A stretch of 64,000 nucleotides of DNA from Aristaeella lactis (GTDB taxonomy: Bacteria > Bacillota > Clostridia > Christensenellales > Aristaeellaceae), in the NCBI RefSeq assembly GCF_018118585.1, contig NZ_CP069421.1, forward strand, positions 2,046,001 through 2,110,000. The letters run 5' to 3'. The translations under genes were made by a program, and so were the position numbers. The notes beneath the pieces are model-generated. The model ran no database searches, was not told the origin of the DNA, and worked only from the letters and a program-made list of their open reading frames with translations. Below are positions 34,723 to 43,183 of this stretch, one piece after another (position 1 is the first letter of the stretch; every line of letters begins with the position of its first letter).

Positions 34723-35859
34723 TCAGTTTCCTTCCTGGAATTGGACTCTCTTCATCGGGATCTTCACAGACCAGTTCCCTTTGATTTCCTGCCAGCTGGT
34801 GTTATCCCGGAGTTCAGCCCGGAGAACTCCCTCCTCCACGTCTATCGGCTCACAGGGGAATATATACTCTTCCCAGTCGCCGATCTCATCGCCGTTTTCA
34901 TCCCATTCCCATCCGATCACCCCGTCCGGCAGCTTTTCCGGATGCCAGTGCCAGGGACTGATTCCGTCCACGCCATACATGCGGAGCCAGCAGGACGTGG
35001 GAAAATACTCCGTATCCCGGCTGATCTTTTTCATCACATGGTCCGGATAGTGAATCTGCACATGCAGCATTCCGTCTATCCAGCCGATCCCGCTCAGTTC
35101 CACATACTCATTCAGCGGAATCTTCAGGTTCGCGGAAGGATCCAGGATCGTGGCCGTTTCCGGTCTGCTGCCGTCAGTCGAAACCACTCTGTAACGCAGT
35201 GCTCTCGCGTCTCCGGGCGCTTCCGCCGTCTTCACGTCCCTCCCGTACTGTTCCAGCATCGGGCGAAGGTCTGTTTCATCCACTTTCACCGTCTCCAGTG
35301 AATCAATAAGCAGCGGAATCTCATAATCCTCGCTGATCAGTTCCGGCTCAAAATCGTAAACCTGCGCGTATACTCCCTTCTTTTCAGCCGCGTCATAGGA
35401 CAGGCAGAGCGGGCCGTCTACCGTATACTGTTCCTCATCGCTCCTTGGGAACGCTTCCGAACCGGACGTAATGGCGGTATGTTCACTCAGCCGGTCTCCC
35501 TCCAGGTCCTGCAGAGAGAACGTAATCATGGCCTTGTTGTCCTTCACCACAGCGGAAATGACCTCCATCCGGATCCCTTCCGCCTCGCAGCTCATATCCA
35601 CCGGCATCAGGAACTCCGCGGCTTCCGGCCAGAGAGCGTGCAGCCTGGCATTGCATACGTCCACCGTTGCCGCCAGGGTTGTGGCCAGTCCCATCACCGC
35701 CAGGATCACGCAGAGGATCACCGCGGCCCGGGGCATTCTCCTTCCCGGCTTTGTCTCAGCCGTCAGTTTCAGTATCTGCATATCGCTTCTTGCTTCAAAG
35801 CCCGCAGGCGGCGTTCTCCGCTTCGCCTGGATGGCTTTTTTCATATCTTCCTGAAGCAT
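34723..35859 (-). CDS. Membrane-anchored anti-sigma-like sensor, single module
   Basis: 378 aa, ATG with AAAGGAGG upstream. Cytoplasmic segment 1-42, TM RAAVILCVILAVMGLATTLAA, then one module (LWPEAAEFLMPVDMSCEAEGIRMEVISAVVKD ... WSVKIPMKRV) with EF-hand-like loop DENGDEIGDWEE. No LRRs. Its start lies 65 bp inside the end of the sigma gene, the largest overlap of the pairs here. Simplest intact member of the sensor family and a good reference for the module. Confidence 0.75.
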   Translation of the reverse strand: MLQEDMKKAIQAKRRTPPAGFEARSDMQILKLTAETKPGRRMPRAAVILCVILAVMGLATTLAATVDVCNARLHALWPEAAEFLMPVDMSCEAEGIRMEVISAVVKDNKAMITFSLQDLEGDRLSEHTAITSGSEAFPRSDEEQYTVDGPLCLSYDAAEKKGVYAQVYDFEPELISEDYEIPLLIDSLETVKVDETDLRPMLEQYGRDVKTAEAPGDARALRYRVVSTDGSRPETATILDPSANLKIPLNEYVELSGIGWIDGMLHVQIHYPDHVMKKISRDTEYFPTSCWLRMYGVDGISPWHWHPEKLPDGVIGWEWDENGDEIGDWEEYIFPCEPIDVEEGVLRAELRDNTSWQEIKGNWSVKIPMKRVQFQEGN

Positions 35860-36337
35860 TCTTCATTCCCTCCTTTTCCATTTCCTTCCGGATCATTTCC
35901 AGCCCCCGCGCGATCCGTGATGAAACGGTCCCGCGCGGAAGGTGGAGCGCTGCCGCGATCTCCTTTTCCTGCATCTCTTCATCAAATTTCAGCAGCATCG
36001 GCAGCCTGTATTTTTCATCCAGTGCTGTCAGGTAGTCCGCTATGCCGCGTTCGGCCTTCGGAGCCTCCAGCACATTTTCCAGCGGTTCGATCGGCGTTGT
36101 CCGCTTCCGCCTGCGCAGTTCATCGTGGGCCGCGTTGATCACGCTCCGCATCAGGTACGCCGGCAGGGCTTCCTTCGTATGGATCCTCGGCAGGTGTTTC
36201 CAGGTGGATTCCACCGTGCTTGAAACCGCGTCTTCCGCGTCCGCGTCCGAGTGAAGAAGGTTATAAGCCACCCGCCACATTGCCTGCCGTCTGGCTTTCA
36301 CAGCTTCGATAAAAAGCTGTTCGTTTTGATCACTCAT
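35795..36337 (-). CDS. ECF-family RNA polymerase sigma factor
   Basis: 180 aa from MSDQNEQLF at 36337 (AAAGGAAG upstream). Region 2 (LLHSDADAEDAVSSTVESTWKH) and region 4 (EKEIAAALHLPRGTVSSRIARGLEMI) intact. It has a ~20-residue C-terminal extension (GRYEKSHPGEAENAACGL) that overlaps the sensor start. Closest to the sigma factor at 25225 in this window (shared ADAEDAVS and LPRGTVSxRI). Confidence 0.92.
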   Translation of the reverse strand: MSDQNEQLFIEAVKARRQAMWRVAYNLLHSDADAEDAVSSTVESTWKHLPRIHTKEALPAYLMRSVINAAHDELRRRKRTTPIEPLENVLEAPKAERGIADYLTALDEKYRLPMLLKFDEEMQEKEIAAALHLPRGTVSSRIARGLEMIRKEMEKEGMKNASGRYEKSHPGEAENAACGL

Positions 36338-36372
36338 GCTTTCACTTCCTTTTCCCGTATCCGGATACACTA

Positions 36373-36403
36373 TTAAGACGTGGTTTTGCTGCTCTGTGCT
36401 CCA
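36373..36403 (-). promoter_or_regulatory. Possible ECF-type promoter of the sigma gene at 36337
   Basis: TGGAGC (36403-36398), 17-bp spacer, CGTCTTAA (36380-36373). The -10 is close to the motif, the -35 is weak. Confidence 0.35.
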
Positions 36404-36436
36404 TCATACAAAAAAATATATCAAAACACAAAGAAA

Positions 36437-36460
36437 AGCGCAGGGCTTTTGCCCTGCGCT
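36437..36460 (-). terminator. Terminator of the zinc-finger anti-sigma gene
   Basis: AGCGCAGGGC-TTTT-GCCCTGCGCT stem followed by TTTTC on the minus strand, 16 bp after the stop. Confidence 0.8.
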
Positions 36461-36475
36461 AAACGCTTGTGTGGT

Positions 36476-37237
36476 TCAATGCCATTCCGGCACAGCATTC
36501 TCAAGCTCATCCAGTTCGCTGAGACTGTCTTTTCCCTCTTCGTATAGATAAGGATATGCTTTTCTCTCCATCTCCATATATTTTTCCATTTCCTCAGAGG
36601 CATCCGGAATGGGATCTCCCTTTTTCCAGATTGTCACATAATCTCCCGGTTTGCCCTGGCGAACCTCGTCCGGCAGATCCGAATCACTCCAGACAGACCA
36701 GAATGATTTGCCATGATTCTCCCCGCCGTTAATATACCGGAGCGGCGGAACGTAAACAGATTCATACAGGATTTTCTTTCCGTTCTCCTCTACAACTTTA
36801 GCATTTGATCCAATATAACTGGAATTGAATCTCAGATCCATCGTTACAACAATTTCCCCGTTTTTCAGTCTGCTCAAACTCATGGTGTACTTTTCATTGT
36901 TCACCGGCCAATTCCCCTGATCCAGCCAGGTCATCAGGAATCCTGCCGCCATCACCGCCACAAAAGCGACAGCAAACACCAGGATCAGTTTCCTGCGTTT
37001 CCGTTTGCGCTGGGTCGCGCGGGTGGTTTTCAACGCTTCCACGATGGTGCGCTGTTCTTCCTCATATTCCGCCAGCGTTTCCTGCGGCATATCCGCCTTC
37101 ATCTTTTCATACTCTTTCCTGCATTCCTCGCAGGTTTCCATATGTTCCTCAACCAGTCCCCGGCTTTCATCGCTGGCAACCCGGTCCAGCACCAGGGGCA
37201 TCAGGTCCCGGATCACATTACAGTCATTCTTTTTCAT
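36476..37237 (-). CDS. Zinc-finger (zf-HC2/ZAS) anti-sigma factor
   Basis: 253 aa. The N-terminal ZAS domain has CNVIRDLMPLVLD and HMETCEECRKEY, the H-x3-C-x2-C zinc signature. Then a basic stretch, one TM (LILVFAVAFVAVMAAGFLMTWL, about 84-105) and an extracellular domain (106-253) of unknown fold. It should hold the co-encoded sigma factor inactive at the membrane. Overlaps the sigma stop by 14 bp. Unrelated to the module-type sensors. Confidence 0.88.
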   Translation of the reverse strand: MKKNDCNVIRDLMPLVLDRVASDESRGLVEEHMETCEECRKEYEKMKADMPQETLAEYEEEQRTIVEALKTTRATQRKRKRRKLILVFAVAFVAVMAAGFLMTWLDQGNWPVNNEKYTMSLSRLKNGEIVVTMDLRFNSSYIGSNAKVVEENGKKILYESVYVPPLRYINGGENHGKSFWSVWSDSDLPDEVRQGKPGDYVTIWKKGDPIPDASEEMEKYMEMERKAYPYLYEEGKDSLSELDELENAVPEWH

Positions 37238-37706
37238 TCTTGTTTCCCTCCATGGCTTCCCGCAGCATCTGCCTGGCCCGGTAATAGGTCACCCGGGACC
37301 AGGACTCGCTCTTTTTAAACAGTTCCGCAATCTGTGTATGGTTCAGGTCGCAGAAGGTACGCAGGGTGAACACCTCACGGTATGGTTCCTCCAGACTGTG
37401 CAGGTACCGGTGGGCAATCATCGCCTGGTCCTTCCGCACGATCTTTTCCGCGAAATCCTCCCCGGAGGGAATATCCTCCGGCAGTGGCTCCGTGGGTTTC
37501 CGCCTGCGGACCGCGTCGATATACAGGTGTTTCGCGATCCCGCACAGCCAGGTGCTTGCGCTGCACCTTCCGTCAAACCGGTCTATGCTCCTGACCGCCT
37601 GGTAGAAGGTTTCCTGCGTCAGTTCCTCCGCCAGTTCACTGCTTCCGCTCAGGCGCGTCAGGTAGGCTTTTACCATGCCACTGTAGCGGTCGTACATTTC
37701 TTCCAT
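37224..37706 (-). CDS. ECF-family RNA polymerase sigma factor
   Basis: 160 aa. Region 2 (GSSELAEELTQETFYQAVRSIDRFDGRCSASTWLCGIAKHLYID) and region 4 (LNHTQIAELFKKSESWSRVTYYRARQMLRE) present. The best Shine-Dalgarno (GGGAGGG) is about 19 bp before the ATG, so the true start may be slightly upstream. Belongs to the ZAS-linked ECF subgroup and is not a close paralogue of the others here. Confidence 0.9.
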   Translation of the reverse strand: MEEMYDRYSGMVKAYLTRLSGSSELAEELTQETFYQAVRSIDRFDGRCSASTWLCGIAKHLYIDAVRRRKPTEPLPEDIPSGEDFAEKIVRKDQAMIAHRYLHSLEEPYREVFTLRTFCDLNHTQIAELFKKSESWSRVTYYRARQMLREAMEGNKNEKE

Positions 37707-37759
37707 GTCAGCCGTGGCGCGTCCCTCCCTTCCGCAGTTTCAAAAGCGCTTTCATTCTT

Positions 37760-37789
37760 TTAGTCGCACATCCGGAAAAAACGTTACAA
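37760..37789 (-). promoter_or_regulatory. ECF-type promoter of the sigma gene at 37706
   Basis: TGTAAC (37788-37783), 16-bp spacer, CGACTAA (37766-37760) on the minus strand. The -35 abuts the T-tract of the preceding terminator. Confidence 0.45.
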
Positions 37790-37793
37790 AAAA

Positions 37794-37820
37794 ATGAGAC
37801 AGAAAAAATTTCTGTCTCAT
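37794..37820 (-). terminator. Rho-independent terminator
   Basis: ATGAGACAGAAA / TTTCTGTCTCAT perfect stem then seven T residues on the minus strand, 52 bp after the lipoprotein gene. Confidence 0.9.
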
Positions 37821-37872
37821 CTGCCGGTTATCCTGCCTTTCTCATACACAGTCTGAATACCTGGCGCAGCTT

Positions 37873-38763
37873 TTATCTGGCGGGAGCTTTCTCTTCCGTT
37901 GTGCTGTCATTCTCCGTTTCAGCAGCTGCTTCCGCTGCCAGTTCATCATTCAAAGTCGGTTCCGGACTTCTGAGGCTTTCAGGGTCAACATACCAGAACC
38001 CGTCTTCACCTTTTTTCATAAGAATACTGACGAAATACGGTATCGGTTCCCTGCCGTCATTCCGGTCCACCGTTATAAAAGCCATCGCCTTACGAACCGT
38101 ATCCGTTTCCGTTTTTTCGATATTTAATATTTCTTCGTCCACAGCTGTCCTGTTTCCCAGCAGCTCAAACAGCCTCCGTCTGGCGTTTTCCTGTTCCTTC
38201 TTCCATTCAGGGGAGCACACTTCCAGCATCCGGTCAAGGTCATTGGTTCCCCATCCTTCAAAGAAGACTGCCAGTTTGTTCCGGATTACCGTGTCATCCG
38301 CAGCCTCTGTCTGTACACTTGTGATGACCTCATAGCTTTTCAGGCTTTGGGGATCAATATACCAATTCCCGTCTGCGGCCTTTATCACATGAATGGACAT
38401 TCTGTACTGTACCGGTTCCTTTCCGTCATTCCGGTCCATCAGTACTGAAAGCGTTACCGTGCCGTCCGATCCTGTCCCGTTTTCGGAAATCAGCTCAATA
38501 TACAGTTCCAGCGCCCTTCTGTTCGCGAGCAGGTTAAATAGCGCGTTTTTGGGATTTTCACAGTTCGATTTCCACTTCGGATCACACAGTTCCACCATAG
38601 GATCATAATCACTGTTTCCCCAAAATTCGAAAAAGTCGGTCACGAGTTCCTCTATCCGCGCAGTCTCAGAATCCGCCGTCTCACCAAAGGCTGCCGCGCA
38701 GCCGGACAGGACCATGGCAGCTGCCATCACCAGGACCAGGAATCGTTTCAGGATGTTTCTCAT
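37873..38763 (-). CDS. Lipoprotein with two tandem copies of a DUF4878/NTF2-like domain
   Basis: 296 aa from the ATG at 38763 (AAAGGAAA RBS). Lipoprotein signal with lipobox VLSGC. Two internal repeats of ~120 residues: FFEFWGNSDYDPMVELCDPKWKSNCENPKNALFNLL and FFEGWGTNDLDRMLEVCSPEWKKEQENARRRLFELL, each followed by VxxDRNDGxEPxxYxxSI and WYIDPxSL. The same spacer pattern (FAERWNSREERTDEDLDEMLKLCSAEWKEKAGNA, ending YINPESI) occurs in the two LRR-bearing sensors. It is therefore a free form of that accessory domain. Function unknown. Confidence 0.7.
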   Translation of the reverse strand: MRNILKRFLVLVMAAAMVLSGCAAAFGETADSETARIEELVTDFFEFWGNSDYDPMVELCDPKWKSNCENPKNALFNLLANRRALELYIELISENGTGSDGTVTLSVLMDRNDGKEPVQYRMSIHVIKAADGNWYIDPQSLKSYEVITSVQTEAADDTVIRNKLAVFFEGWGTNDLDRMLEVCSPEWKKEQENARRRLFELLGNRTAVDEEILNIEKTETDTVRKAMAFITVDRNDGREPIPYFVSILMKKGEDGFWYVDPESLRSPEPTLNDELAAEAAAETENDSTTEEKAPAR

Positions 38764-38873
38764 TTTGTTGTTTCCTTTCGGCAATGATTTATCAGCAGGT
38801 TTCCCCGGCGTCCACGAAAAGCTGTTCATCTATAAGAACGGAGCAAAGTACCTTTGTCTTCCACGCTCAAAAA

Positions 38874-38901
38874 ACCGGGAAACAGTTTCCTGTTTCCCGG
38901 T
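38874..38901 (-). terminator. Rho-independent terminator
   Basis: ACCGGGAAACAG / CTGTTTCCCGGT-type stem followed on the minus strand by TTTTTTTGAG, 30 bp after the isochorismatase-like gene. Confidence 0.85.
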
Positions 38902-38930
38902 ATATGCTGTCGTTCTGCTGCCGGGATCGC

Positions 38931-40184
38931 TCAGCCCGCCCCGTAGCAGGAATAATCCATCAGTTCACAGTTGCCTTCCGCATCAAGCACCGCGATAATG
39001 CAGGTTGCCACATCATAGGCCGGGTCCAGCGGCATCGCGTAAATATACAGGTACTGCTTGTCCCCCACGTCAATATAATCCTCCACCTTCAGCGGCTCCA
39101 GCAGCTCCAGCACCCCCGGCGCCAGCTTCTCAAGCTGTTCGGTAAGCTGACCCTTCGCCTGCTCCCACACCGCTTCGTCCAGGTCCGCGCCGTCCATCCG
39201 GGAAGCCGAATACTTCCGGTCATCCAGGTCATTATACCCGATCTCCTGGATCACGCCGTTGCTGAGGAAGTTCGCGGTGTACAGGTCTCTCCCTTCCGCG
39301 TTGTTGATGGACATGTGGTAGCTCATGTCATGCTCATCCACATTCATGCTCAGTTCTCCCTCCGGCAGAGGTTCGCTGCTCAGCAGGGGCCACAGTTCCT
39401 TCATGTAGGCTTCCGCTTCTTTTTCGTCATGGATCTCCTTCATCGGGGCCAGCAGTTCCGCTATATATTTTTCATCCGGATCGCTCCAGTAGAATGCTTC
39501 ATCATCTTCACCACCCCAGGCGCTTCCGGCGCCGATGGCGTCCAGATACTCTTCGCTGCTCATCACGGTCGTATGAACCGGGGCGAAGCTCTCGGCAAGG
39601 GCTTTGATCATTGCTTCATTTTCTTCCGAGCATCCCGCGATACAGTCATACAGATACACCACTTCATAGCCCATATCGATCGCGTCCAGCATGGTGGCCA
39701 GCACGCAGCACTCCGCAACCACACCGGTCAGCACAACCGCTTTCTTCCCCTTCATGGCTTCCACCACAGCATCGCAGTCCATGGAGGAGTAGGTGGTCTT
39801 TTCCGCCACACGGCCTTCCTCCGCGAAGGGAAGTATTGCTTCCGCCAGTTCAGACAGGAAGTCGTTTTCGTTGATTTCCTTATAGGCTTCATTGTAGTCC
39901 TGCCAGCGTCCCACCGGCTCCGTGGGGGCAATATACGCTGTCAGGAGATAATCCGGCGCTTCCGGATTGATCAGGATGGAAATCGTATTCACCATGGCTT
40001 CCGGCATATTGGGGCAGGCCCAGTCATACCCCGGCAGGTATACATTCTGGAAGTCCACGATCAGCAGCAGGTCTTCCGCCGCGTTGCGCGCCGCCGGCGC
40101 GGCCGCCTCTTCACCCGTTACATGCCCTGCGCAGGACAGGAGCAAGCCAAGAACAAGAACCATTGCGATCAGTCGTTTGTTCAT
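38931..40184 (-). CDS. Exported isochorismatase-like cysteine hydrolase with extra C-terminal domain
   Basis: 417 aa from the ATG at 40184 (GGGAGG, spacing 7). The N-terminus is an export signal, possibly lipidated at LLLSC. Residues of about 38-220 carry the isochorismatase triad: Asp in LLLIVDFQNVYLPG, Lys in EKTTYSSMDCD, Cys in VVLTGVVAECCVLATMLDA. The C-terminal ~180 residues (EAYMKELWPLLSSEPLPEGELS...) form an unknown domain. This family is nearly always cytoplasmic, hydrolysing amides or vinyl ethers, so export is unusual. Substrate unknown. Confidence 0.8.
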   Translation of the reverse strand: MNKRLIAMVLVLGLLLSCAGHVTGEEAAAPAARNAAEDLLLIVDFQNVYLPGYDWACPNMPEAMVNTISILINPEAPDYLLTAYIAPTEPVGRWQDYNEAYKEINENDFLSELAEAILPFAEEGRVAEKTTYSSMDCDAVVEAMKGKKAVVLTGVVAECCVLATMLDAIDMGYEVVYLYDCIAGCSEENEAMIKALAESFAPVHTTVMSSEEYLDAIGAGSAWGGEDDEAFYWSDPDEKYIAELLAPMKEIHDEKEAEAYMKELWPLLSSEPLPEGELSMNVDEHDMSYHMSINNAEGRDLYTANFLSNGVIQEIGYNDLDDRKYSASRMDGADLDEAVWEQAKGQLTEQLEKLAPGVLELLEPLKVEDYIDVGDKQYLYIYAMPLDPAYDVATCIIAVLDAEGNCELMDYSCYGAG

Positions 40185-40314
40185 CTTCATTCCTCCCGTA
40201 TTCTTTTTGTTGTCGCAGTGAGTATAGGGAAACAAGACATGCTTCTTCTGAGTCTTCCTCTACTATTCGCCGGAAACGGAAAAAAGCCCTTTTTTCATGA
40301 TTGCAACCAAAAAA

Positions 40315-40330
40315 GCCGCCCTAAGGCGGC
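40315..40330 (-). terminator. Terminator after the TIM-barrel gene
   Basis: GCCGCC-TTAG-GGCGGC-type stem followed by TTTTTTGG on the minus strand. Confidence 0.75.
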
Positions 40331-40335
40331 CGGGA

Positions 40336-41001
40336 TTACTCTTCCCTGTATTTTTCCATCATTTCCTTGAACAGTTCCGCTGTGGACGGCGGGGTAAAGG
40401 TGATCGCGTTCGCTCCCGCGGCAATGGTCCGGGCAATGCTTTCCTCCGAGTTGCCGCCGCTGGCGATCAGCGGGATCTCCGGATACTCCGCCCGGATCTT
40501 TTCCACCACTCCCGGCGTCTTTGACCCGCAGGCCACGTTCAGCATAGAGGCACCGGCTTTCAGCCTGCCCTCGATATCCGTGCTTTCCTGTGTCACGGTG
40601 ATGATCACCGGAATATCCACCGCCATGGCCACCGCCGCCAGGTTCGCGTTGGTGATCGGCGCGTTCAGGATCACGCCCATGGCGCCCTGGCATTCCACGT
40701 CCTTTGCCAGTGCCACGGTCCGCGGTCCCTTTGTGGTGCCTCCGCCCACCCCGCAGAACACCGGAATATAGGATGCCTTGATGATCGCGTCGCTGATCGC
40801 CTGCTGCGGCGTAAAGGGATAGACCGCGAACACGGCGTCCGCGTCGCAGTTCCGGATGATAGCCAGGTCGGTGGTAAAAACGAAAGTCTTGATCCTCCGG
40901 CCGTTGACAATGATGCCGCTGGCGGAATAGCACGCCTCCGGCATTTTCAGGATATGGCCCCTCAGTGAACTCTGTATATTGGGAATAAAGTTCTTTTCCA
41001 T
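40336..41001 (-). CDS. TIM-barrel protein of uncertain activity (annotated as hydrolase/aldolase-like in related Clostridia)
   Basis: 221 aa. VFTTDLAIIRNCDADAVFAVYPFTPQQAI, IPVFCGVGGGTTKGPRTVALA and IPLIASGGNSEESIARTIAAGANAITFTPPS show repeated beta-alpha units and a glycine-rich phosphate-binding end, as in small phosphate-binding TIM barrels. I recall conserved homologues in Clostridia, but no reaction I can name with confidence. Own RBS (GGAGG) and terminator, so monocistronic. Confidence 0.6.
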   Translation of the reverse strand: MEKNFIPNIQSSLRGHILKMPEACYSASGIIVNGRRIKTFVFTTDLAIIRNCDADAVFAVYPFTPQQAISDAIIKASYIPVFCGVGGGTTKGPRTVALAKDVECQGAMGVILNAPITNANLAAVAMAVDIPVIITVTQESTDIEGRLKAGASMLNVACGSKTPGVVEKIRAEYPEIPLIASGGNSEESIARTIAAGANAITFTPPSTAELFKEMMEKYREE

Positions 41002-41065
41002 TCGGTTCCTCCTTCAGGAGTGATGCGTTCATTATCCCCGAATCTGTCCTGAAAAGCAAGAAAAA

Positions 41066-41081
41066 GCCGCCCGAAGGCGGC
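41066..41081 (-). terminator. Terminator of the four-gene sigma operon
   Basis: GCCGCC-TTCG-GGCGGC stem with a stable tetraloop, then TTTTTC on the minus strand. It lies 17 bp after the last gene. Confidence 0.85.
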
Positions 41082-41098
41082 CTGTCACGGAAAAAACT

Positions 41099-42127
41099 TC
41101 ATTCCAGCCGGGACCCGTCCTCCGCGGAAATGTAGTAATACGTCAGGGCATCATAGCATTCCTTCACGATTTTCCCGTCCGCAAGCACATTCATCACTTC
41201 CCATCCTTCCCAGGCAGGCTGGATATTTCCTTTGCTGTCCACAGCCATCACCAGGCGCAGGGACTGTTTGTTGACAAACTCATGCCGGATCTCAGCGTAT
41301 CCCAGTTCCTTCAGCAGTTCATCATAAGGTCCAATGGCATACTCCCGCCAGTCATAGCTTGATAAGCTGGGCAGTACAGGAGTCTGCGCAGCGATGGCCT
41401 CCGCCTCCTTTTCCGTGACGGTGATCAAAGCTTCTTTCCCCGGTTCAAAGGTAAAGCCGCCTCCCAGTCTTGCGGAAACAAGATAGTTGTTCGCGTCAAA
41501 GACAAATGTATTCAGACAGAATGACGGATCTTCAGTCCGGTAGGAGTGCAGCCCGACCGGCAGGCCGCAGACAGGGGCCGGGTGATATTGCAGGATCATA
41601 ACATCCGGGTTAAATTCTTCGATTCTTTCCCGTCTTTCCCCGCAGGTTCTCTGCATCGCTTCCAGAACCTTCTCCAGTCCCGGCGACAAAGCTTTTCCAA
41701 GATAATACCATTGTCCGTCTTCCCGGTCCCAGAAATCCCATCTTTCAAAGTCACGCTCGATATAATCCCGGCAAGTCATGGCGGCAATCAGTTCCATTTC
41801 TCCTTCGGGATAGACTGTCTCCAGCAGTGTCTCCGCGATCTCCCGGCAAGCCCTGGTCCGTTCATTATCCAAAATTTCCGGATCCGGAATCACATCCCAT
41901 CCTTCTCCGTTGAAGATGACCGGATCCTTGCTCCAGGCACTGTTATCAGCAAATACCTTCTCGCTGTCCGGAACCATGTATCCGGAAAACACTGTCTCCA
42001 TGGTTTTTTCCGGAATCTTCCCATACATTTTGATCCTGCCTGTATATACTCCGGCAGGCATTTCCTCCGCCATACAGGCGGAAACCACCGCCATCAGGCA
42101 CAGAACCAGCGCAATAATTCTCTTCAT
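41099..42127 (-). CDS. Lipoprotein of unknown function, paralogue A
   Basis: 342 aa with lipoprotein signal (MKRIIALVLCLMAVVSACMAEE). The mature protein is acidic with conserved blocks QYHPAPVCGLPVGLHSY, VSARLGGGF and LKELGYAEIRHEF, and a C-terminal YYISAEDGSRLE. About half the positions match the neighbouring gene, so they arose by tandem duplication. Last gene of an operon that begins with an ECF sigma factor; probably an envelope protein made under that factor. No known family recognised with confidence. Confidence 0.65.
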   Translation of the reverse strand: MKRIIALVLCLMAVVSACMAEEMPAGVYTGRIKMYGKIPEKTMETVFSGYMVPDSEKVFADNSAWSKDPVIFNGEGWDVIPDPEILDNERTRACREIAETLLETVYPEGEMELIAAMTCRDYIERDFERWDFWDREDGQWYYLGKALSPGLEKVLEAMQRTCGERRERIEEFNPDVMILQYHPAPVCGLPVGLHSYRTEDPSFCLNTFVFDANNYLVSARLGGGFTFEPGKEALITVTEKEAEAIAAQTPVLPSLSSYDWREYAIGPYDELLKELGYAEIRHEFVNKQSLRLVMAVDSKGNIQPAWEGWEVMNVLADGKIVKECYDALTYYYISAEDGSRLE

Positions 42128-42145
42128 CTCTCATCATTCCTTTTC

Positions 42146-43180
42146 TTACGGATTCAGCAGGGACCCGTCCTCCGCGGAAATGTAGAAGTTCCACGGTCCC
42201 TGGTGGTGTTCCTGAATGACCTCGTTATCCATAAGCAGCTCATAGTATTCACTGCATTCCCAGGCCGGCTGCAGCCGTCCTTTTTTATTGACGGCCATCA
42301 CCAGGCGTGCGGTTTTGCCGGAAACCATCCGCATCCGGATGGATGAGCATCCCAGTTCCTTCAGAAGGAAGTCATAGGCATTGCCCTCCCATCCCCGTAT
42401 CCGCCAGTCATAGATTTCTGTTCCGTCATTCTTTTCCGCAGCTATCCGGAGTGCTTCCTCCACGGTGATCTTCACCACGGTTTCCCGGACAGGATTGGCC
42501 GTGAAGCTTCCGCCCAGGTTCACAGAAACAATGTGGTTCCCGGCATCAAAAATGAAAGTTGTCAGGCAGAACGGCATATATTCCTGTCCGTTGTCCAGCA
42601 CCAGTCCCACCGGCAGTCCGCAGACCGGACCCGGATGGTACTGCAGGATCGTCCAGTCCGGATCGATTTGTTCTATCCGTTCCCGTTCTCTCGCGCCGTT
42701 CAGCTGTGCGGCCGTCAGCGCTCCCTCCAGTTCATGTGTCAGGGGCCTGTCCATATAGAACCATTGCCCGTCTTTCAGCTCGAAGCACTCTGACCGTTCC
42801 ATAGTTTTCGCTTCAAAATCCTGATAGGGCATGGCGGTGATCAGTTCCGGTTCGTTATCCGGATATGCGGTACGGAGCAGTTTTTCCGCCGTTTCCCGGC
42901 AGTTCCTGATCCTTTCGCTGTCTTCGGTCACCGCTTCTGCACTCCGGTGCCAGCCGTATCCGCTCATCAGCAGTTCATCGCACCAGGCCATATTTTCATC
43001 ATAGGTCACCTCGCAGCCCGGCGCCATATATTCCGAAAGCAGCGCCTTCATGGCTTTTTCCGGAAGATCAGGATACATGCGGATCTCGCATTCATATGCC
43101 TGCGAAGGCAGTTCCTCCGCCATGCAGCCGGAAACCGCCGTCAGCAGGCACAGGAGACAAAGGATTATTCTTTTCAGCAT
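42146..43180 (-). CDS. Lipoprotein of unknown function, paralogue B
   Basis: 344 aa, lipoprotein signal ending VSGCMAEE. Shares with paralogue A the blocks QYHPGPVCGLPVGL, VSVNLGGSF, LKELGCSSIRMRM and the terminal FYISAEDGSLL. Starts 3 bp after the anti-sigma-like gene stop, so tightly coupled. The duplicated pair within one ECF operon suggests dosage or diversified binding. Confidence 0.65.
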   Translation of the reverse strand: MLKRIILCLLCLLTAVSGCMAEELPSQAYECEIRMYPDLPEKAMKALLSEYMAPGCEVTYDENMAWCDELLMSGYGWHRSAEAVTEDSERIRNCRETAEKLLRTAYPDNEPELITAMPYQDFEAKTMERSECFELKDGQWFYMDRPLTHELEGALTAAQLNGARERERIEQIDPDWTILQYHPGPVCGLPVGLVLDNGQEYMPFCLTTFIFDAGNHIVSVNLGGSFTANPVRETVVKITVEEALRIAAEKNDGTEIYDWRIRGWEGNAYDFLLKELGCSSIRMRMVSGKTARLVMAVNKKGRLQPAWECSEYYELLMDNEVIQEHHQGPWNFYISAEDGSLLNP

Positions 43181-43183
43181 TCT

